This document shows, piece by piece, positions 1 to 12,800 of a stretch of 64,000 nucleotides of DNA. A program made the translations under genes and the position numbers. A model generated the notes under the pieces. The model saw only the letters and a program-made list of their open reading frames with translations, had not been told where the DNA came from and did no database searches. The DNA comes from Eledone cirrhosa. Lineage: Eukaryota; Mollusca; Cephalopoda; Octopoda; Eledonidae. Within the stretch, counting starts at the first letter, position 1. Every line of letters begins with the position of its first letter. Where the stretch lies: NCBI GenBank assembly GCA_964016885.1, contig OZ024740.1, forward strand, positions 206,445,691-206,509,690, written 5' to 3'.

Positions 1-65
1 ATCACGTGTCCATACCAACGTAGCCTTCTCTCGAGTAAACAACATCTGATCCCTCTTATTTCATA
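1..65 (-). mobile_element. RTE LINE ORF fragment
   Basis: This stretch is nearly identical to 42797-42862, which lies in the 3' part of the reverse-transcriptase ORF of the minus-strand RTE LINE (the Trp-Tyr-Gly-His-Val-Met-Arg-Met region). It is cut by the window edge on the left and by a TA microsatellite on the right. It is a dead fragment. Confidence 0.6.
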
Positions 66-99
<34 letters not shown>

Positions 100-112
100 T
101 ATATTTATATAT
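66..112. repeat. TA-rich microsatellite
   Basis: Almost pure TA dinucleotides with one short interruption. Similar TA runs border many LINE and SINE fragments in this window. Confidence 0.9.
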
Positions 113-119
113 CAGGATG

Positions 120-204
120 TCGTGACACAACAAAAAGCACCCAGTACTCACTGAAAATGAGGTTGGTGTGAGGAAGGGCATCCAGCTGTAGAAACCAAGC
201 CAAA
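120..204 (+). mobile_element. RTE-type 3' tail, left half of a split copy
   Basis: The sequence reads through the 48-bp module (Cys-Ala-Cys-Pro-Ser-like DNA ending ctgaaaatgagg) and then gttggtgtgaggaagggcat, which matches the 3' UTR of the RTE LINE at 30830-30890. It stops at aaaatcagt, where another SINE is inserted in the opposite orientation, and it resumes at 548. Confidence 0.7.
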
Positions 205-547
205 ATCAGTCATCATCATCATCATTTTACGTCCGCTTTTCCCTACTTGCAAGGGTGGGACGGGAACTGATTCTGGCTTGATTTCTACAGCTGGATGCCC
301 TTCCTAACACCAACCTCATTTACAGTGAGTGCTGGGTGCTTTTTTGCCGTGGCACCTCCATGGCCATTTTGCAGTGGAATGATAGGGACCCCTGTCCCTA
401 TCATCTCATTTCTACAGCTGAGTAAACTGGAGCAATGTGAAATAAAGTGTCTTGCTCAAGGAAACAACACATCACCCGGTCTGAGAATTGAACTCACAAC
501 CTTTTGATTGCAAGGCCAATGCCCTAACCACTAAGCCATGTGCCTCC
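205..547 (-). mobile_element. tRNA-headed SINE with RTE-like tail
   Basis: Read on the minus strand, the element starts with a tRNA-like head that has an A box (TGGCTTAGTGG) and a B box (GGTTGTGAGTTCAATTC). A body follows, then a tail ending in GATGATGATG. The tail segment with ggttggtgttaggaagggca matches the RTE LINE 3' UTR. Near-identical copies lie at 38660-38974 and 40913-41252. A 70-codon open frame at 295-507 falls inside and is spurious. The element interrupts the RTE-type tail at 120-648. Confidence 0.8.
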
Positions 548-648
548 ATGTGCAAAACATGGTCACCTGACCTAACTTTGCCCACAACAGGACAACCCGT
601 CTAACCCATGTTAGCGTGGAAAAATTGATGTAAAACGGTGATATATAT
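548..648 (+). mobile_element. RTE-type 3' tail, right half of a split copy
   Basis: This continues the tail broken at 204: tgcaaaacatggtcacctga, then ctaacccatgttagcgtgga, ending in aaaacggtgatata. The same order without interruption is seen at 39765-39885. Confidence 0.7.
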
Positions 649-1334
649 ATACATATATATGTACGTGTGTATGTGTTTCAAACTTATCACATCATGGAAA
701 AAATGTTTGATCAATGAAAATGTCTGAGTGTTTAAAAGGAACTTCATGGTCTTCTCAGGAATATTATTCTATTGGCTCTACTCACTACTCACTTTAATAT
801 TTATATGTGTATATGTATATATATACATATATACATATATATATACACACATGTATGTGTGTGTATGAAAATTGTTTCATTCTGCTTTTGTATATTTAAA
901 ACTATTTTTCCATATTTTCTATTTTGTTGTTATTTAGGGTTTGTCTCTCTCTTTCTCCTTCTTCAAACTCTGAATGAACTATCATATGATCAAAGACATT
1001 CCAGTTGTGACCCCCCCCCCCCCCCTTATTTCAGTCAATGTATCAAGGATTATGTTATTCAGTGTGCCCTTCCTTTTTTAAGACAGTAAGGTATCATTAA
1101 GAGGAGATCAAGCTACTATTTCTGGCTGGTTAAATAACCAATAAGGGGACCACTTGTATGGTACTTTCATGAATCAAAGTCATGTGTAATTATCATAGGA
1201 TCTCTAACGAAGCATAGGTTGTCATGAGCTTTACAAGGGGACTATTTTCTTATATTTGGCCAGCACAATTTGGGATTTTTTGTAATGATTTTGTTAAATT
1301 TTAGTTAATGTCAAAAATGAGAAAGTGTCTCCAT
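649..1334. other. No gene seen; simple repeats
   Basis: The stretch contains TA/CA-rich DNA (around 640-665 and 800-865) and a run of 15 C at 1011-1025. I see no coding signal. The 105-codon frame at 772-1089 is made from the simple repeats. Confidence 0.6.
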
Positions 1335-1465
1335 TATTAAAGATGTAGAGTTCAAATACCACTGAGGTCAACTTACATAAAATACAGTACCAGTCATGTA
1401 CTGAAGTTGAATCAATTTTCCCCTCCCCATAAATTGGCCTTGTGCCTAAACTATAAATCGTTATT
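1335..1465 (+). mobile_element. Degenerate OR-type SINE, 3' part
   Basis: It begins with a B-box-like gagttcaaataccactgagg, followed by the family's conserved acagtaccagtcatgtactg, cccctcccc and ttggccttgtgcctaaa segments. The 5' head is missing. Confidence 0.6.
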
Positions 1466-1879
1466 TACCCGTTAGCATTTAAACTGGCTGTATCCGGCCA
1501 GAATTCTCTCAACTCTTTCTGTTTAAACTGGCTGCTCATACTTATGTTAAGGTATTGTTCTCAAAATACATATCAAAATCTCACAGATACAATATTATGT
1601 GAAATAAAGTTTTTACCAAAAGAAATATACAATAGTAAATATAGAGTAATGTAAATGCTAGAGTTAAAGATGTCTTGGCATACAGCCACTAAAACCATAC
1701 CATGACTATGAATAATAAATATTTAATGAAAAACTCTGACTGTATACGAGGCTAACACTAGTTATGTTAATGCTGTGCTTAGTGGGGTGGCTAAGTGGAA
1801 ATATCTAGCTATGTGTGACAACCCCAAGCAATTACATCCTTCTTTTCAGGTCCAGAGTACAGATGTCCCAACTAATTCC
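1466..1879. other. No recognisable feature
   Basis: AT-rich DNA without a convincing reading frame or known repeat. The 60-codon open frame at 1775-1957 runs into the LINE remnant that follows and is not supported as a gene. Confidence 0.4.
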
Positions 1880-2062
1880 AGATGTCAGGTAACAAATCTC
1901 ATGGCTGCCACTATCAACTTAAGCCTCGGAAGAGGAAGACCCAAGCTAAGGTGGTGAAAGTTGATCTCAGAATATTGAATTTCACAAAGGACAGAAATAA
2001 GTAGGGAGATGTACTGGAAAAGACTTGTATAACACATGTAAGCATGAAAAAAACAGACTTTA
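1880..2062 (+). mobile_element. Degenerate LINE C-terminal fragment
   Basis: One frame reads Gly-Arg-Gly-Arg-Pro-Lys-Leu-Arg-Trp near 1929-1955, the decayed form of the Gly-Arg-Pro-Arg-Lys-Thr-Trp box near the C terminus of RTE-like ORFs. A tail-like segment (acacatgtaagcatg, then gatgatgatg) follows at about 2030-2080. Stops interrupt it. The identification rests on one box and the tail. Confidence 0.4.
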
Positions 2063-2127
2063 AAATCTTGATGATGATGAAGCAACATTATGTACAGATC
2101 CATGAATAGGAAGACAAGAAAGGTGCA

Positions 2128-2318
2128 AAATAATTGTTTCTACTTTTGGCACAAGGCCAGCAATTACCCAGTGTATTACTGGTACTTTATTTTATCGACC
2201 CCGTAAGGATGAAAAGCAAAGTTAACCTCGGCGGGATTTGAACTCAGAATTGAAAGGGCCGTAACTCAATGTGTCAAAGCATGGCCTCCGACCCTCTACC
2301 GATACTGCCAATCAACCG
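2128..2318 (-). mobile_element. OR-type tRNA-derived SINE
   Basis: Read on the minus strand, the order is attggcagtatcggtagagg, ccatgctttgac, the B box gagttcaaatcccgccgagg, cctttcatccttacggggtc, gataaaataaagtaccagta and ggccttgtgccaaaag. This is the full canonical order seen in the other copies (20352-20743, 31425-31615, 33262-33462). It resembles the OR SINEs of octopus. Confidence 0.8.
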
Positions 2319-2361
2319 TGCAAAATAATAATAATAATAACTATAATTATCTCTACGTTCT

Positions 2362-2655
2362 GCGTTCAAATCTCGCAAAGGTGAACTTTGCCTTTTATTA
2401 TTTAGGGTGGTGGATTGGCAGTATTGGTAGAGAGTCGGACGCCATGCTTTCCAGCCTAGTTACGTCCCTTTATGGTTTGAGTTCAAATCCTGCCAAGGTT
2501 AACTTTACCTTTCATCCTTACGGGGTCGATAAAATAATGTACTGAGTAATTGCTGGCCTTGTGCCAAAAAAGTAGAAACAATTATTTCAGGACCAATAAA
2601 ATAAAGTACCAGTCAAGTACTGGGGGTCAATATAATCAACTTTCCTTTCCCTTTG
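2362..2655 (+). mobile_element. OR-type SINE copy with partial duplicate
   Basis: A short piece containing the B-box region (gcgttcaaatctcgcaaagg) at 2362-2400 is followed by a full-length copy from 2404. The full copy has the head, a B box at gagttcaaatcctgcc, the Tyr-Gly-Val-Asp-like tacggggtcgataaaat segment and a second pyrimidine-rich end. It is inverted relative to the copy at 2128-2318, so the two can form a hairpin. Confidence 0.75.
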
Positions 2656-2689
2656 CTAATATTAGAAAGAATTATTATTAGTAGTTGTT

Positions 2690-2812
2690 GCTTTGCCTTT
2701 CATCCTTATGGGGTCGATAAAATAAAGTACCAGTAACACACTGGGGTTTATTTAGTTGATTTACCCCTCCCCAAAAATGTTGGCCTTGTGCCTAAAGTAG
2801 AAACCCTTATTA
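2690..2812 (+). mobile_element. OR-type SINE, 3' fragment
   Basis: It begins at the tttgcctttcatccttatgg segment and continues through gataaaataaagtaccagta and ttggccttgtgcctaaag. The tRNA-like head is missing. Confidence 0.7.
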
Positions 2813-2977
2813 GTAGTTGTAGCACGTGGGGATGTTCTCTTGAGATGAGTGAAATGTATGTAAGGAGAATTACGTCATGTAGAGTGAGAAGAAATTCTTG
2901 CTCTGAAAAAATCTGAAGACTAATATTCTTTTTAGAATAGCTGAATAATTTCTAGCTACCATATATGGAAAATGATA

Positions 2978-4968
2978 TAATAATAATAATGAAATTATTG
3001 TGTAAAGTGCTCAGGTGCACTACAACTCGTCAAAGGTGTATGTATAGTACATAGAATAATACACAAATGTCAGGGAAGTACATGTGTGTATATGTTAGCT
3101 GTAGTGTTGGCGGATCTCGGGAAGCATGGAGGCCTTAAAGGATGCAGTGTCTCGACAGCTAACAACTGATGCAGGTAGTTTGTTCCATGCTTCAGCACTC
3201 TGGGCGTGAAAAAATGTTTCCGAAAGTCATGAGAACTGTGCTGTTTTCTTACTTTGTGGGCATGTCCACGTATGTTAGACACATGGAAATCAAAAAGGTA
3301 CTCAGGGTTGTTGTTGGCAACATGGTTAACAATTTTGTGGGTGTTTACCAAGTCAGTTGCCAGGCGTCGGAGCTTCAATGAATCCATGCCCAGGGAAGCA
3401 AGGCGCTCAGAGTATGGTAGATGCCTGATGGAGGGTATTTGCTTGGTTGCACGTCTCTGAACAGTTTCCAGGCGGTCAATGTTCTGAGCAAGATAGGGGT
3501 TCCAGACTGGTGATGCAAATTCTAAGTGTGGTCGCACCATAGCTGTATACAGCCTTAAATAGATATCTGGAGAGCAGCTGACAAAGGTCTTGCTGAGTGA
3601 TGCTAAGACACCCTCGGCCCTCTTGACAATTTTAGAGACGTGCCTCGTCCAATGCAAATCGCTGCTGACCGTAATGCCCAGGTCACGTTCATAGGAAGAC
3701 TTCTTGATATTAGTGCTGTGGAGGGAGTATGTGGACGCTGGGTTTTTACTCCCAAAATGCATGGTGGTGCACTTGTCCACAGCTAGCTTGAGTTGCCAGT
3801 CTGAGATCCATTGTTGCATTGTGTCCAGGTCAGACTGCAAGCAAGATCTATAGTGTTCAGGATCTGTCCTTTTTATCTCAAGGTACAGCTTGATGTCGTC
3901 TGCGTACTTTAGTACTGTGGTATTCCTTAAGTTGGCATCTATGTCATTAATATATGCCACAAACAAAAGGGGGCCAAGAACAGATCCCTGTGGTACACCA
4001 GATGACATCTCATATGGTGAGGAATGCTGTCCCAGAACCGTGACTACCTCTCTTCGACTGAGAATGAAGGACTTCAACCAGTTAAAAAGATCATCCTTCA
4101 CACCCATTGCAGAGAGTTTTGCCATAAGCCTTTTGTGTGGCACAGAATTGAAGGCCTTCGCAAAGTCAAGGTAAACAACATCCACCCATGAGCCGCCATC
4201 AGTGATCCGGGTGATGTCCTCAAGAAACTCTATAAGTTGATCACAGCAGCTGGAGTTGGGGATAAATCCAAATTGCGAGGGCCGGATAAGACTGTGAGAG
4301 CTCCAGAAGTTCCAAAGTGTTTCTCTGACACAGGATTCCATCAGTTTGGCGATGCAACTAGTAAGACTGACTGGACGATAGTTCACAGGTGATGTGCGGT
4401 CACCCTTTTTGAACAGAGGAATGACACTGGCAGTTTTCCACTGTTCTGGAGTAGCACTGTTGTTCAGACAGAATTGGAAGAAGCGTGATAACTGGTGTAG
4501 AAGGAAGTACCCACCACGTTTAGGAAGCAGGTACGTAACACCATTAAGACCAGGAGAGGCATGGTTGCGTTTATTTTTTAGGTGACGTCGCAGCATTGCA
4601 GGTGTAAATTCCATGGTTGTAATAGAGTCCGGTGTCATAGGTGGTGGAGATGGTACACTCTGGTCTTCAATAGTGAAAATGCCTGCATAGCATTCAGCAA
4701 TGAGCTCTGCGCATTCCTTGGGGTCGTCAGTAACCTGGCTTGTGTGGGGATTGCGAAGAGGACCAACTGGAGAGTGAGGCCTCTGCTTTGAGTGAACATA
4801 CTTCCAGAACACCTTACTGTCAGGGCTGGTTGCTATGCGCTGCTCAAATTGAAGCACTGCCTTTTTTGTCACCTGTTTGAGGTGGTTGGACGATCTATTT
4901 CGCCTCTTCCTATTAATGTCTGATTTGTGAAGTTTGTACTCACGTTCAGCATTGCGCCGTTCTATTAA
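2978..4968 (-). mobile_element. CR1-like LINE, 5'-truncated
   Basis: This covers a reverse-transcriptase ORF (4968 down to about 3070) and a short 3' UTR ending in taataataat-type repeats at 2978-2995. A short tandem-repeat 3' terminus instead of poly(A) is typical of CR1-group LINEs. A second, shorter copy lies at 33463-34070 and shares the same 3' end, which defines the terminus. The copy is cut inside the region upstream of the polymerase domain, and no endonuclease domain remains. Confidence 0.8.
3070..4968 (-). pseudogene. Reverse transcriptase of CR1-like LINE, truncated and frameshifted
   Basis: A frame of about 630 codons is open; a fixed 600-codon count begins at a GTG at 4872, but the frame continues upstream to about 4965 with a Lys/Arg-rich stretch, so 4872 is not a real start. 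Visible polymerase motifs are Asn-Tyr-Arg-Pro-Val-Ser-Leu, motif A (Tyr-Leu-Asp-Phe-Ala-Lys-Ala-Phe), motif B (Gly-Val-Pro-Gln-Gly-Ser-Val-Leu-Gly-Pro) and the catalytic Tyr-Ala-Asp-Asp at about residues 323-326 counted from 4872. The C-terminal Trp-Asn-Pro-Tyr-Leu block is typical of the CR1/jockey group. Compared with the copy at 33463-34070, one base is missing near 3197, so the last 40 or so codons are out of frame. The element would act by target-primed reverse transcription; this copy is dead because it lacks an endonuclease. Confidence 0.8.
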
Positions 4969-4969
4969 T

Positions 4970-6879
4970 AGTAGTAAAATGATTAAACAAAGATACTAAC
5001 AGCATTAATAATAGTAAAAATAATACTAACTAGCGAGACTTATGGAAATTAAAATTTACAACTATGAACAATAGTATATGACAAGAAAGTTCACATCCAG
5101 AACTTTCAAATGATATATGTATTTTGACATGAAAATGATCAAGCAAACTGTGCATGTTGCCCCTTCCACAGGGCTCTACAGTGATACCTATTAAATGTAT
5201 TGTAAAGCTCCAAACTTACAGAGAGGATTCAGTTTTATACTCCATACCAGTGTATCAAAACTGAGCCCCCTACAGATAATGGATCGCAATATAGTCATGT
5301 CAGAAAATGCATTAAAAGCTTACAACTTCCTTTAATCACTAATTTAATTGCTTATAGCCATTTTTAATATTCCATTAAAATTTTATTGAAATGGTATCAT
5401 GTCCCCAAATCTAAATTTATTTAGTTCTATACCAACTACAAATGTGGCAAAAACTGAAGTTCTTGTGGCTTGTACTTTTGGATTTAGCTAGATCTAAAAC
5501 ACATGAAAAGCTTATGCTCACGTCATGAAATCGACTGTTACATGCAATAAAATAGGCTATACATATTTTGAAAATTGCCAAAAAACTTTCATTTTCAAGA
5601 ACCTGGAAAAATAGGCAACTGTTGTCCCATAGACCCTATTAATTTATGTAATTTGAAGATAAATATCATCTCAATTTCAAAGATATGACATCATAAATAT
5701 GGCTAATTATTCATTTAGGCCTCAGGCAAGATTTCAACCAATTCGCTGACCATTCAAATTGTCATATCTCCTTAACTATTCATCCAAATTTCACAAATGG
5801 TGTATCAAAATATTTTTTGGATGCTCTCCAAGTACAATCCTGTTTCTTTTCTGACACACCTCCTATATGTGCAGGGACATAGAAATACTCAGGTTGGTGC
5901 CTGAGTGCATGGTTAGCTCACTGGGAGTGAGAGACCCTTTGTCCTCATTAGGATATCTCTGTAGGAGTGGGAAACTTTGATGTAAAACCTGTGGCTCAAT
6001 AGTAACTGATGATGATTATAGCTATTGTTGCTCAGTGAGTGGGATTGGTCCAGTGCAAGGCCCCCTTCCTCGCTATAAAAAGTTTCATGCACAGGCATCA
6101 CTTGAGATTTTTGAATGATGTGAATAGCTGACCGTTAATACCCACTGGACTCAAACATTTACAGTATATATATATATATATATATATATAGGGTTTTATT
6201 AATTTTTAATTGGTTTCTGGAAAGAATAATTATATTTTTATATAAGTATATCTTTTTCTTACGTTAAATTATTATTATTTCAAATTGTTTGAATATCCAA
6301 CTTTCATCCTTTTAACCTATAATATATCTAGAGATTTTGTGTCCTATTGATAATAATAAATATACAATTAGAATAAGTATATACAGGAATATATATAAAT
6401 ATATACATATATATATATATATATATAGAAAATACCTTTAAATATTTATTTATAAACAAAAATGTTGACAGTGGATGTCATAATGTTTACATTAATTTTA
6501 CATTTGAGGGTGTAGAATTGTATTAAAATTGGAAAATAATTTGGTATAATTCCTTAAAGCCTTTTATTTTAAGAAACTAATTTGTCATGATAGAAAGAGT
6601 TGTTTTCTGCTGGCAGTAGTTGACATCTGTAACATTATATATGACGGCATATAAGTCAACCAGCTTTGGACTTGAGATATCCGTCAAAACTGAAGCAGTT
6701 TGATGAATGGACAAACATCTTATTACAATGGTATGGTTTGGCATGTGAATATGAAATTTATGGTAAACTCTTATGTTAGGTGACAGAAAAGCTGAAGGGG
6801 TGTATTATATGCTATTATATACATTGGTAAGTATTCACAGTTTAGTCTCTGAGTAGTCACAATATTATTTTTCTCTGAC
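4970..6879. other. No gene seen; probable 3' flank of the zinc-finger gene
   Basis: AT-rich sequence with TA microsatellites at about 6165-6190 and 6395-6427. A weakly tail-like patch (tttgatgtaaaacc, then gatgatgat) lies near 5965-6015. I see no convincing ORF; the 62-codon frames here are spurious. The right end should contain the 3' UTR of the minus-strand zinc-finger gene. Confidence 0.5.
6445..6568 (-). promoter_or_regulatory. Candidate polyadenylation signals
   Basis: On the minus strand AATAAA occurs at 6568-6563, about 315 bases past the stop codon of the zinc-finger gene, and again at 6450-6445. In AT-rich DNA such hexamers occur by chance, so this is only a candidate transcript end. 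Confidence 0.25.
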
Positions 6880-9800
6880 TTAAGTAGCTGTAGCAGTTTG
6901 GATAAGATGTAATCTCTCATGACGATTCTTGTTACTATTCTGAGAGAAAGCTTTGTCACAGAACATACATTTATATGGTGTTTCTCCTGTATGAGTCCTC
7001 ATGTGAACGTCTAGATGAGCAGATTGTTTAAAGCTGCGCTCACAGTAGCTACATTTATAAGGAGTTTCCCCTGTATGTACACGTCTGTGTGTAAGCAGTG
7101 AAGAAAAACTCTTGCAATCTTTGTTACAGTAATCACACACATGTTTTTGTAAACCATTGTCAAAGTTAGCAGAGACAGTCTTCTGACTAATTGCTTGCTT
7201 TGAACTGCAATCATCAATATCTAGGTTACTAACCAATGTCATATGCTCAGAGAATTTGTGTTCTACAAGTGCCTCATTAGTCTGGAATATTTTTTCACAT
7301 ATTTCACACTGGTGACAAGGAATACTTTCACCAAAGTTCTCAGGTGTATTAGTCTGATCGTCATGTTTACTTTCATTAAAAGCTTGCTTCAACTCTTGTT
7401 CATTTGAAAGAAGTCCTTTGACTTCCATAAGACATCTTCTCTTTATGTCACTCAGTCTTTTCAATTTTCTGTGTGGGACTTGGTTTTGATTATTTTTAGA
7501 AGGTTCATCTTGATGGTGCCTTTTGTTTGAGTTCTGATTAATGTCCAAAAGTGTAGTCCCGAGATCATAACTTGTATCTTGGTGTGTTTGGGTGTGTTCA
7601 GCTAGCTCCTTTTCTGTAGAAAACACAGCAAAACAAATATCACAGCAGTAACTTTGACATGGTTCTTCAGAACTAGTTACTGCTGAATTAACAGAAGGCT
7701 TAGAAAGTATTCGACTGTTACTAAGTTCAAGATGTGCTTCAGTTTCACTGCTCAGGTGAACTCTCTCATGCCTGTTCTTGTTACTGTTCTGTGTAAATGA
7801 TTTGTCACAAAATTGACATTTAAAAGGTGTTTCTCCAGTGTGGGTTCTTAAATGGACGTCCAGGTGTGCTGTCTGTTTAAATTGTCGTTTACAATATGGA
7901 CACTTAAATGGTGTCTCTCCAGTGTGTACACGGCGATGGATAAGCAAAGATGATAAACTTTTGAACGTCTTGTTACAGAACTCACACACATTCAGGCCGC
8001 TGTTATTTCCATTCTGTTCTAAAAGCCCAGATTCATCAGCTTCTTGTGAAAGATCTTGATCAAGTAGAGTTGAGCTAAATATTTCATCATTCCAGGAGTT
8101 ATCAAAATTTTTAGAGTCTTGTTCTTCAGATTTTTCCTCACTGCTACATTCAAGATTAGAAGAGCAAGAGTGTGAGTAGAAATCGTCTTTATTATAAAAT
8201 TCTTTTTTACACTGCTCACATAAATAGCAGACTTCTCTAATATGGTCGACAGGAACATCGTCAGTAGAGGTGTATGAACTTGCTTCTTGGTCACCTGTTG
8301 TCTCAGAGATGTGTTGAAACACATGCTCAGTATATTGAGTTCTATCTGTAAAGTTTTGCTGACATATTTCACATAGGTAAACTGCCTTTTCAGTAACAGA
8401 TGTTGTATCTTTATCTGAGATGTTATTTAAAGTATGAGACTGTTTGTGTCTTTCAAAATATCCTTTGTTAATATAGTTTTTACCACAAATATTGCACGAG
8501 TAAGGTATACTTGAAAGCATATTATTAGTGCTGTCTTCTACCTCTTCAAGTGAAATCATTTTAGAACATTTGTGCTTACTCAAAGAACTGGCGTTTGCAA
8601 ACCGACCATCACAGATGGTACACAGATGAACTGTTTTAGCAGCAGCTCTTGCTCGAGCTTTCATTCTCTTCTTCCGAGCCAAATGAATACGATGATGACG
8701 ATCACAATTACTTTTCTGACTAAAAGATCGTCGACAATAGCTACACTTGAATGGAGTTTCACCTGTATGTATTCTAGAATGAGTTTCCAAGTGAGCAACT
8801 TGCTTGAAGCTTTTCAAACAGTATGTACATTGGTAAGGCTTCTCTCCTGTGTGTACTCGCCGGTGTATGATAAGTGCAGATTTACTACGAAATTGTCTTG
8901 GACAGAAATCACATCTGAAATGGGAGTTTCTTAAATAGTACTTGGGGCCACGAGAGACAGACAAATCTACACAACTTGGGGAGTCTTCTTTGACAGCTAA
9001 TTGTTTGTTAGTATTCACAGATAGCTGCTTATCATCACCAACATCGACTTCAGCTTTTAAAACACTGGTTTGTTGAGAGTCTTCCACATAAATCGAACCA
9101 GTCACATCACTGTTACTGGCTTCTATCTTTGGTTCATTTTGGAGACCATACTCTATAGGAATGTTATTAAGAACAGTTGATTTTTTCTCTTCAAAATGTT
9201 GATTATAATGTAATGGCTTCTTATCTTTCCATTGCTGTTTACTGTTGGTCAAATACTCATGGTCATCTGAAGAATCTTTGTTGCAGGAATCTGAGTTTGG
9301 TTCAAGTGACTCATTATTCTCAGGTGGAGCAAGATTGTCCATAACAGCTGAACTATTCACTGTGGTAATATCGGCAAAATGCATTCGTTGATGCCGGATT
9401 CGGTTACTGTTCTGTGTAAACTTTTTGTTACAAAATTGACAATGATAAGGAGTTTCACCTGTGTGTGTCCGCAGATGGACGTTGAGATGGATATTCTGTT
9501 TAAATCTCCGATTGCAGTGGTGGCATTTGTATGGAGATTCTCCTGTGTGAATTCTACGATGAACATGTAATGCAGAGCTACTGTTAAATCCTTTCTCACA
9601 GAACTCACAGATATGTTGATCAATAAGTAGGCTGCACTCACTCTGACTACACACTGTAGAAGGTGGCTCACTAACACTCACATCCTCATAGTTTTCTTTG
9701 GATTCTTGGTGAACAGACAATCTGTGCTGATGTAATTTTTCTTCATTAGTAAATTCTATATTGCATTGATCACAAAAATATTCTTTTCTATCTCCATCAG

Positions 9801-12800
9801 ACAAGCAAGTCGATGTTATTTCCATAGCAATATCAATGCCACTAGGATTTTCTGTATCTTTAGAATTATCTTTTCCAATAAAATTTCCTTTCAGATGATG
9901 TATGGGATTTTCATAATCTTCAACAAGAATCTCTTTTTTTATCAAATTTTCAAAATCTAATATTTGTGAATTCTTCTTATATTTAAAGTTAGGTTGTTTT
10001 GTACTATCTCTCTGCAGCCCATCACTATCGTCCACCTCTGCAGTATTGTCACTGTCTTCTCCATCCCCCAGCTGACCACTACAGTGAGGCTGAGGAGTAG
10101 CAAGACCTTCATTATCAGAACAATTCCCAAATTCCTCAACAGTCATATGCAAAGATGATTCTTCAAGGCTTGCAGAAAGTGCTCTTGATTTCTGTTGTCT
10201 AGCAGTATGATCATTGAATTCCTTCTGTTCTGAATGTGTAGCCATGTGACAATTAAAATGTGAGGCAAGAGTAAATTCCTCACCACAAATGTTGCATGAA
10301 AACAGATCTGTTGCATTGTGTATCTTATCTTTCAATGGCTCATTAATTTTTAATGCTAAGTGTGAAGTTCCATCTTGAGATAAGGTGGTAGAATTTGGGC
10401 TAATATCATCTGTTGTTATTGGAACCTGTCTTGAGGAACCTTTGCACAGTCTTTTATGTTTATTCAAAGCAGACTCTGTCCTGAATTTAATTCTACAAGA
10501 ATAACAATTAAAAAATACTTCCTTTGACTGATTCACATGTTTATCTGAGTGAGTAGACTTGTCTACCTCTTTCAGATTGGAGTCATTTTCTGTAGATAAA
10601 TCTGATATGGGTTGAAGATCATCATTAGGGAAGGAATCTGTTTCTAATCCTAGACTGACAGAACAATTAGAGACATCTACATCTTCATCATTTACAAGTT
10701 TATCATTAGCTGCAAAACAAACAGTTTGGTGTTCAGTGAAGTCCAAACCATTTTCAAACAATGCCCCACATACAGGACATCTAAAACATAACGTATCATT
10801 CTGCTCAGATGATCCACTAACTCCACCAATATCTTTCTGAAGCTCAGTTCTTGGAGAATTCTGATTGGATTGTATAATGGTGTTATTGTCTAGCTGATGA
10901 GTTTTTTCATGTCGAAGTCTATTGTTGTTCTGAGAAAAGCTTCTGTCACAATACTGGCACTTGTATGGAGTCTCACCAGTATGTATTCTCATATGGACAT
11001 CACGGTGAGCTGCTTGTTTAAAGCTTTTTTGACAGAAACTACACTTGTAAGGTGTTTCCCCCGTGTGAACTCGTCGATGAGTAATGAGAGCTGAAGTACT
11101 ATTGAATGTTTTCTCACAAAATTCACAAATCTTTACAGACTGGCCTTGACTAACAGAATCTTTCATTAGATTTACACTGGATTGACACTGAGAAGTATTT
11201 CGATTGCTAAACATTGTTGAAGACTGGTCCAAAAGATGAGAAACCTGGTGTACATCAAGTTCATCTTTGTTCACAAACTGTACACTACATAACTCACATT
11301 CATTGTTCCCAATAACTTTTTTACTATTTGAACAGTTTTTCACAAAGTAACCACTATTATTTTCACAATCTGACACAGTACAGTTCTGTATGCAGCCATT
11401 TAAAGCTGGCTTGTTACAATTACCAGCCATTTGTAGATCACACTCACCATTATTTACTATGTTACACTGTTTACACTTATTATTACATCCAGTTAAATCT
11501 CTTTCACAACAGTTCCAATCTTTAGGAGTTTCACTTTCGGAATTGAAACTCTGTGAAACTGAAGGCAGTTTTCGTTTCTTCTTGTATTCTTCTGATTGGC
11601 CATCTTGTTGGCAAGGAATGTTGTGACTGTTGAGGTGATCTAGAAACTCTTCATAGTTGCTGAACTTTGAAATACAAAATTCACAATTGTAAATTCGATT
11701 AGAAGTTTGCTGGCCAGCTGGCTGCTCATAACTACCATCTAAATTCTGTGATTGCAGGTGAATCCTTTGATGTCGAATTCGGTTACAGTTTTGACTAAAC
11801 TGTTTGCTGCAATATGCACATTTATAAGGTGTCTCCCCAGTGTGTGTCCGTAGATGTACATCAAGGTGAGCAACTTGTCTAAAACCACGATGACAATATT
11901 CACATTGGAATGGCATTTCCCCTGTATGTATTCTGCGATGGATCACCAATGCAGAGTGGTTACGGAAGTCTTTCTTACAAAATTCACATACATTTAAACC
12001 ATTAGAAACCAAAAGGGTGTCTTGTTCATTAAATTGGTTGGCCATTACTTCTGTAGTAGTAGCAGTAGTGGTAGCAGTAGATGAATTTGATGGAGTTAAA
12101 GCTACTGTCACATCTTGATTACATTTTACTGACTGATTAGTAGAGACATTGTGACACAATTTATGTTCACTCAAGTCTTGCTGAGAAACAAAGTCGGAGT
12201 TACATGTCTTACAGTTGAAAATCTTGTTAACATCTGCCAAATCTTCTTTGGTATTACAATTTGATATGTTGGTATTGCTTCTTATTAAATGTCCTTCACT
12301 GTTGGAGGTGGAACTGAAAGAGTTAGCTCTTTCTTCAAAGTTATCATCCTCAAGCTGGTTGCAAGAAGGTCTGGGAAGATTGAAAGTATTCCTGGTAGCA
12401 ACCTCTTGTAAATGTTTCACTTGTTGATGATAATGGAAGCTTGTAATGTCAGGAAAAAACTTTCCACAGAGTTCACATTTGAAAACACCCCTATCAACCT
12501 CAGAGAAGTTATTATTATTATTACTAATAATAATAATTTCCTCAGAAGCTGGCTGAGACTTCATCATTTCCATACAGTTATTATGACAACTTTTATGGGC
12601 CATAAAACTTGTATAATTAGTGAACTTTGAATTACAGATTTGGCAGTCATGAGTTCCAAGTCTTTCATCGGGAGGATAAGTTATATCATTGCTAACAAAA
12701 CCTGTAGGCATACCCTGCTCAGAAGTCTTTAAGCTTGCTGCTTCAATCCAATTATTTGTTTTGGATCCTTTGTTTTGAGAATTTTCAATGTAGCCACCTT

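Noticed and set aside
470..545. A genuine tRNA gene on the minus strand
   Set aside because: A and B boxes are present, but the sequence recurs as the head of a dispersed SINE and does not fold into a complete cloverleaf with proper acceptor pairing by eye.
772..1089. A 105-codon protein
   Set aside because: Its first third is translated TA/TG microsatellite and its end is a poly-C run.
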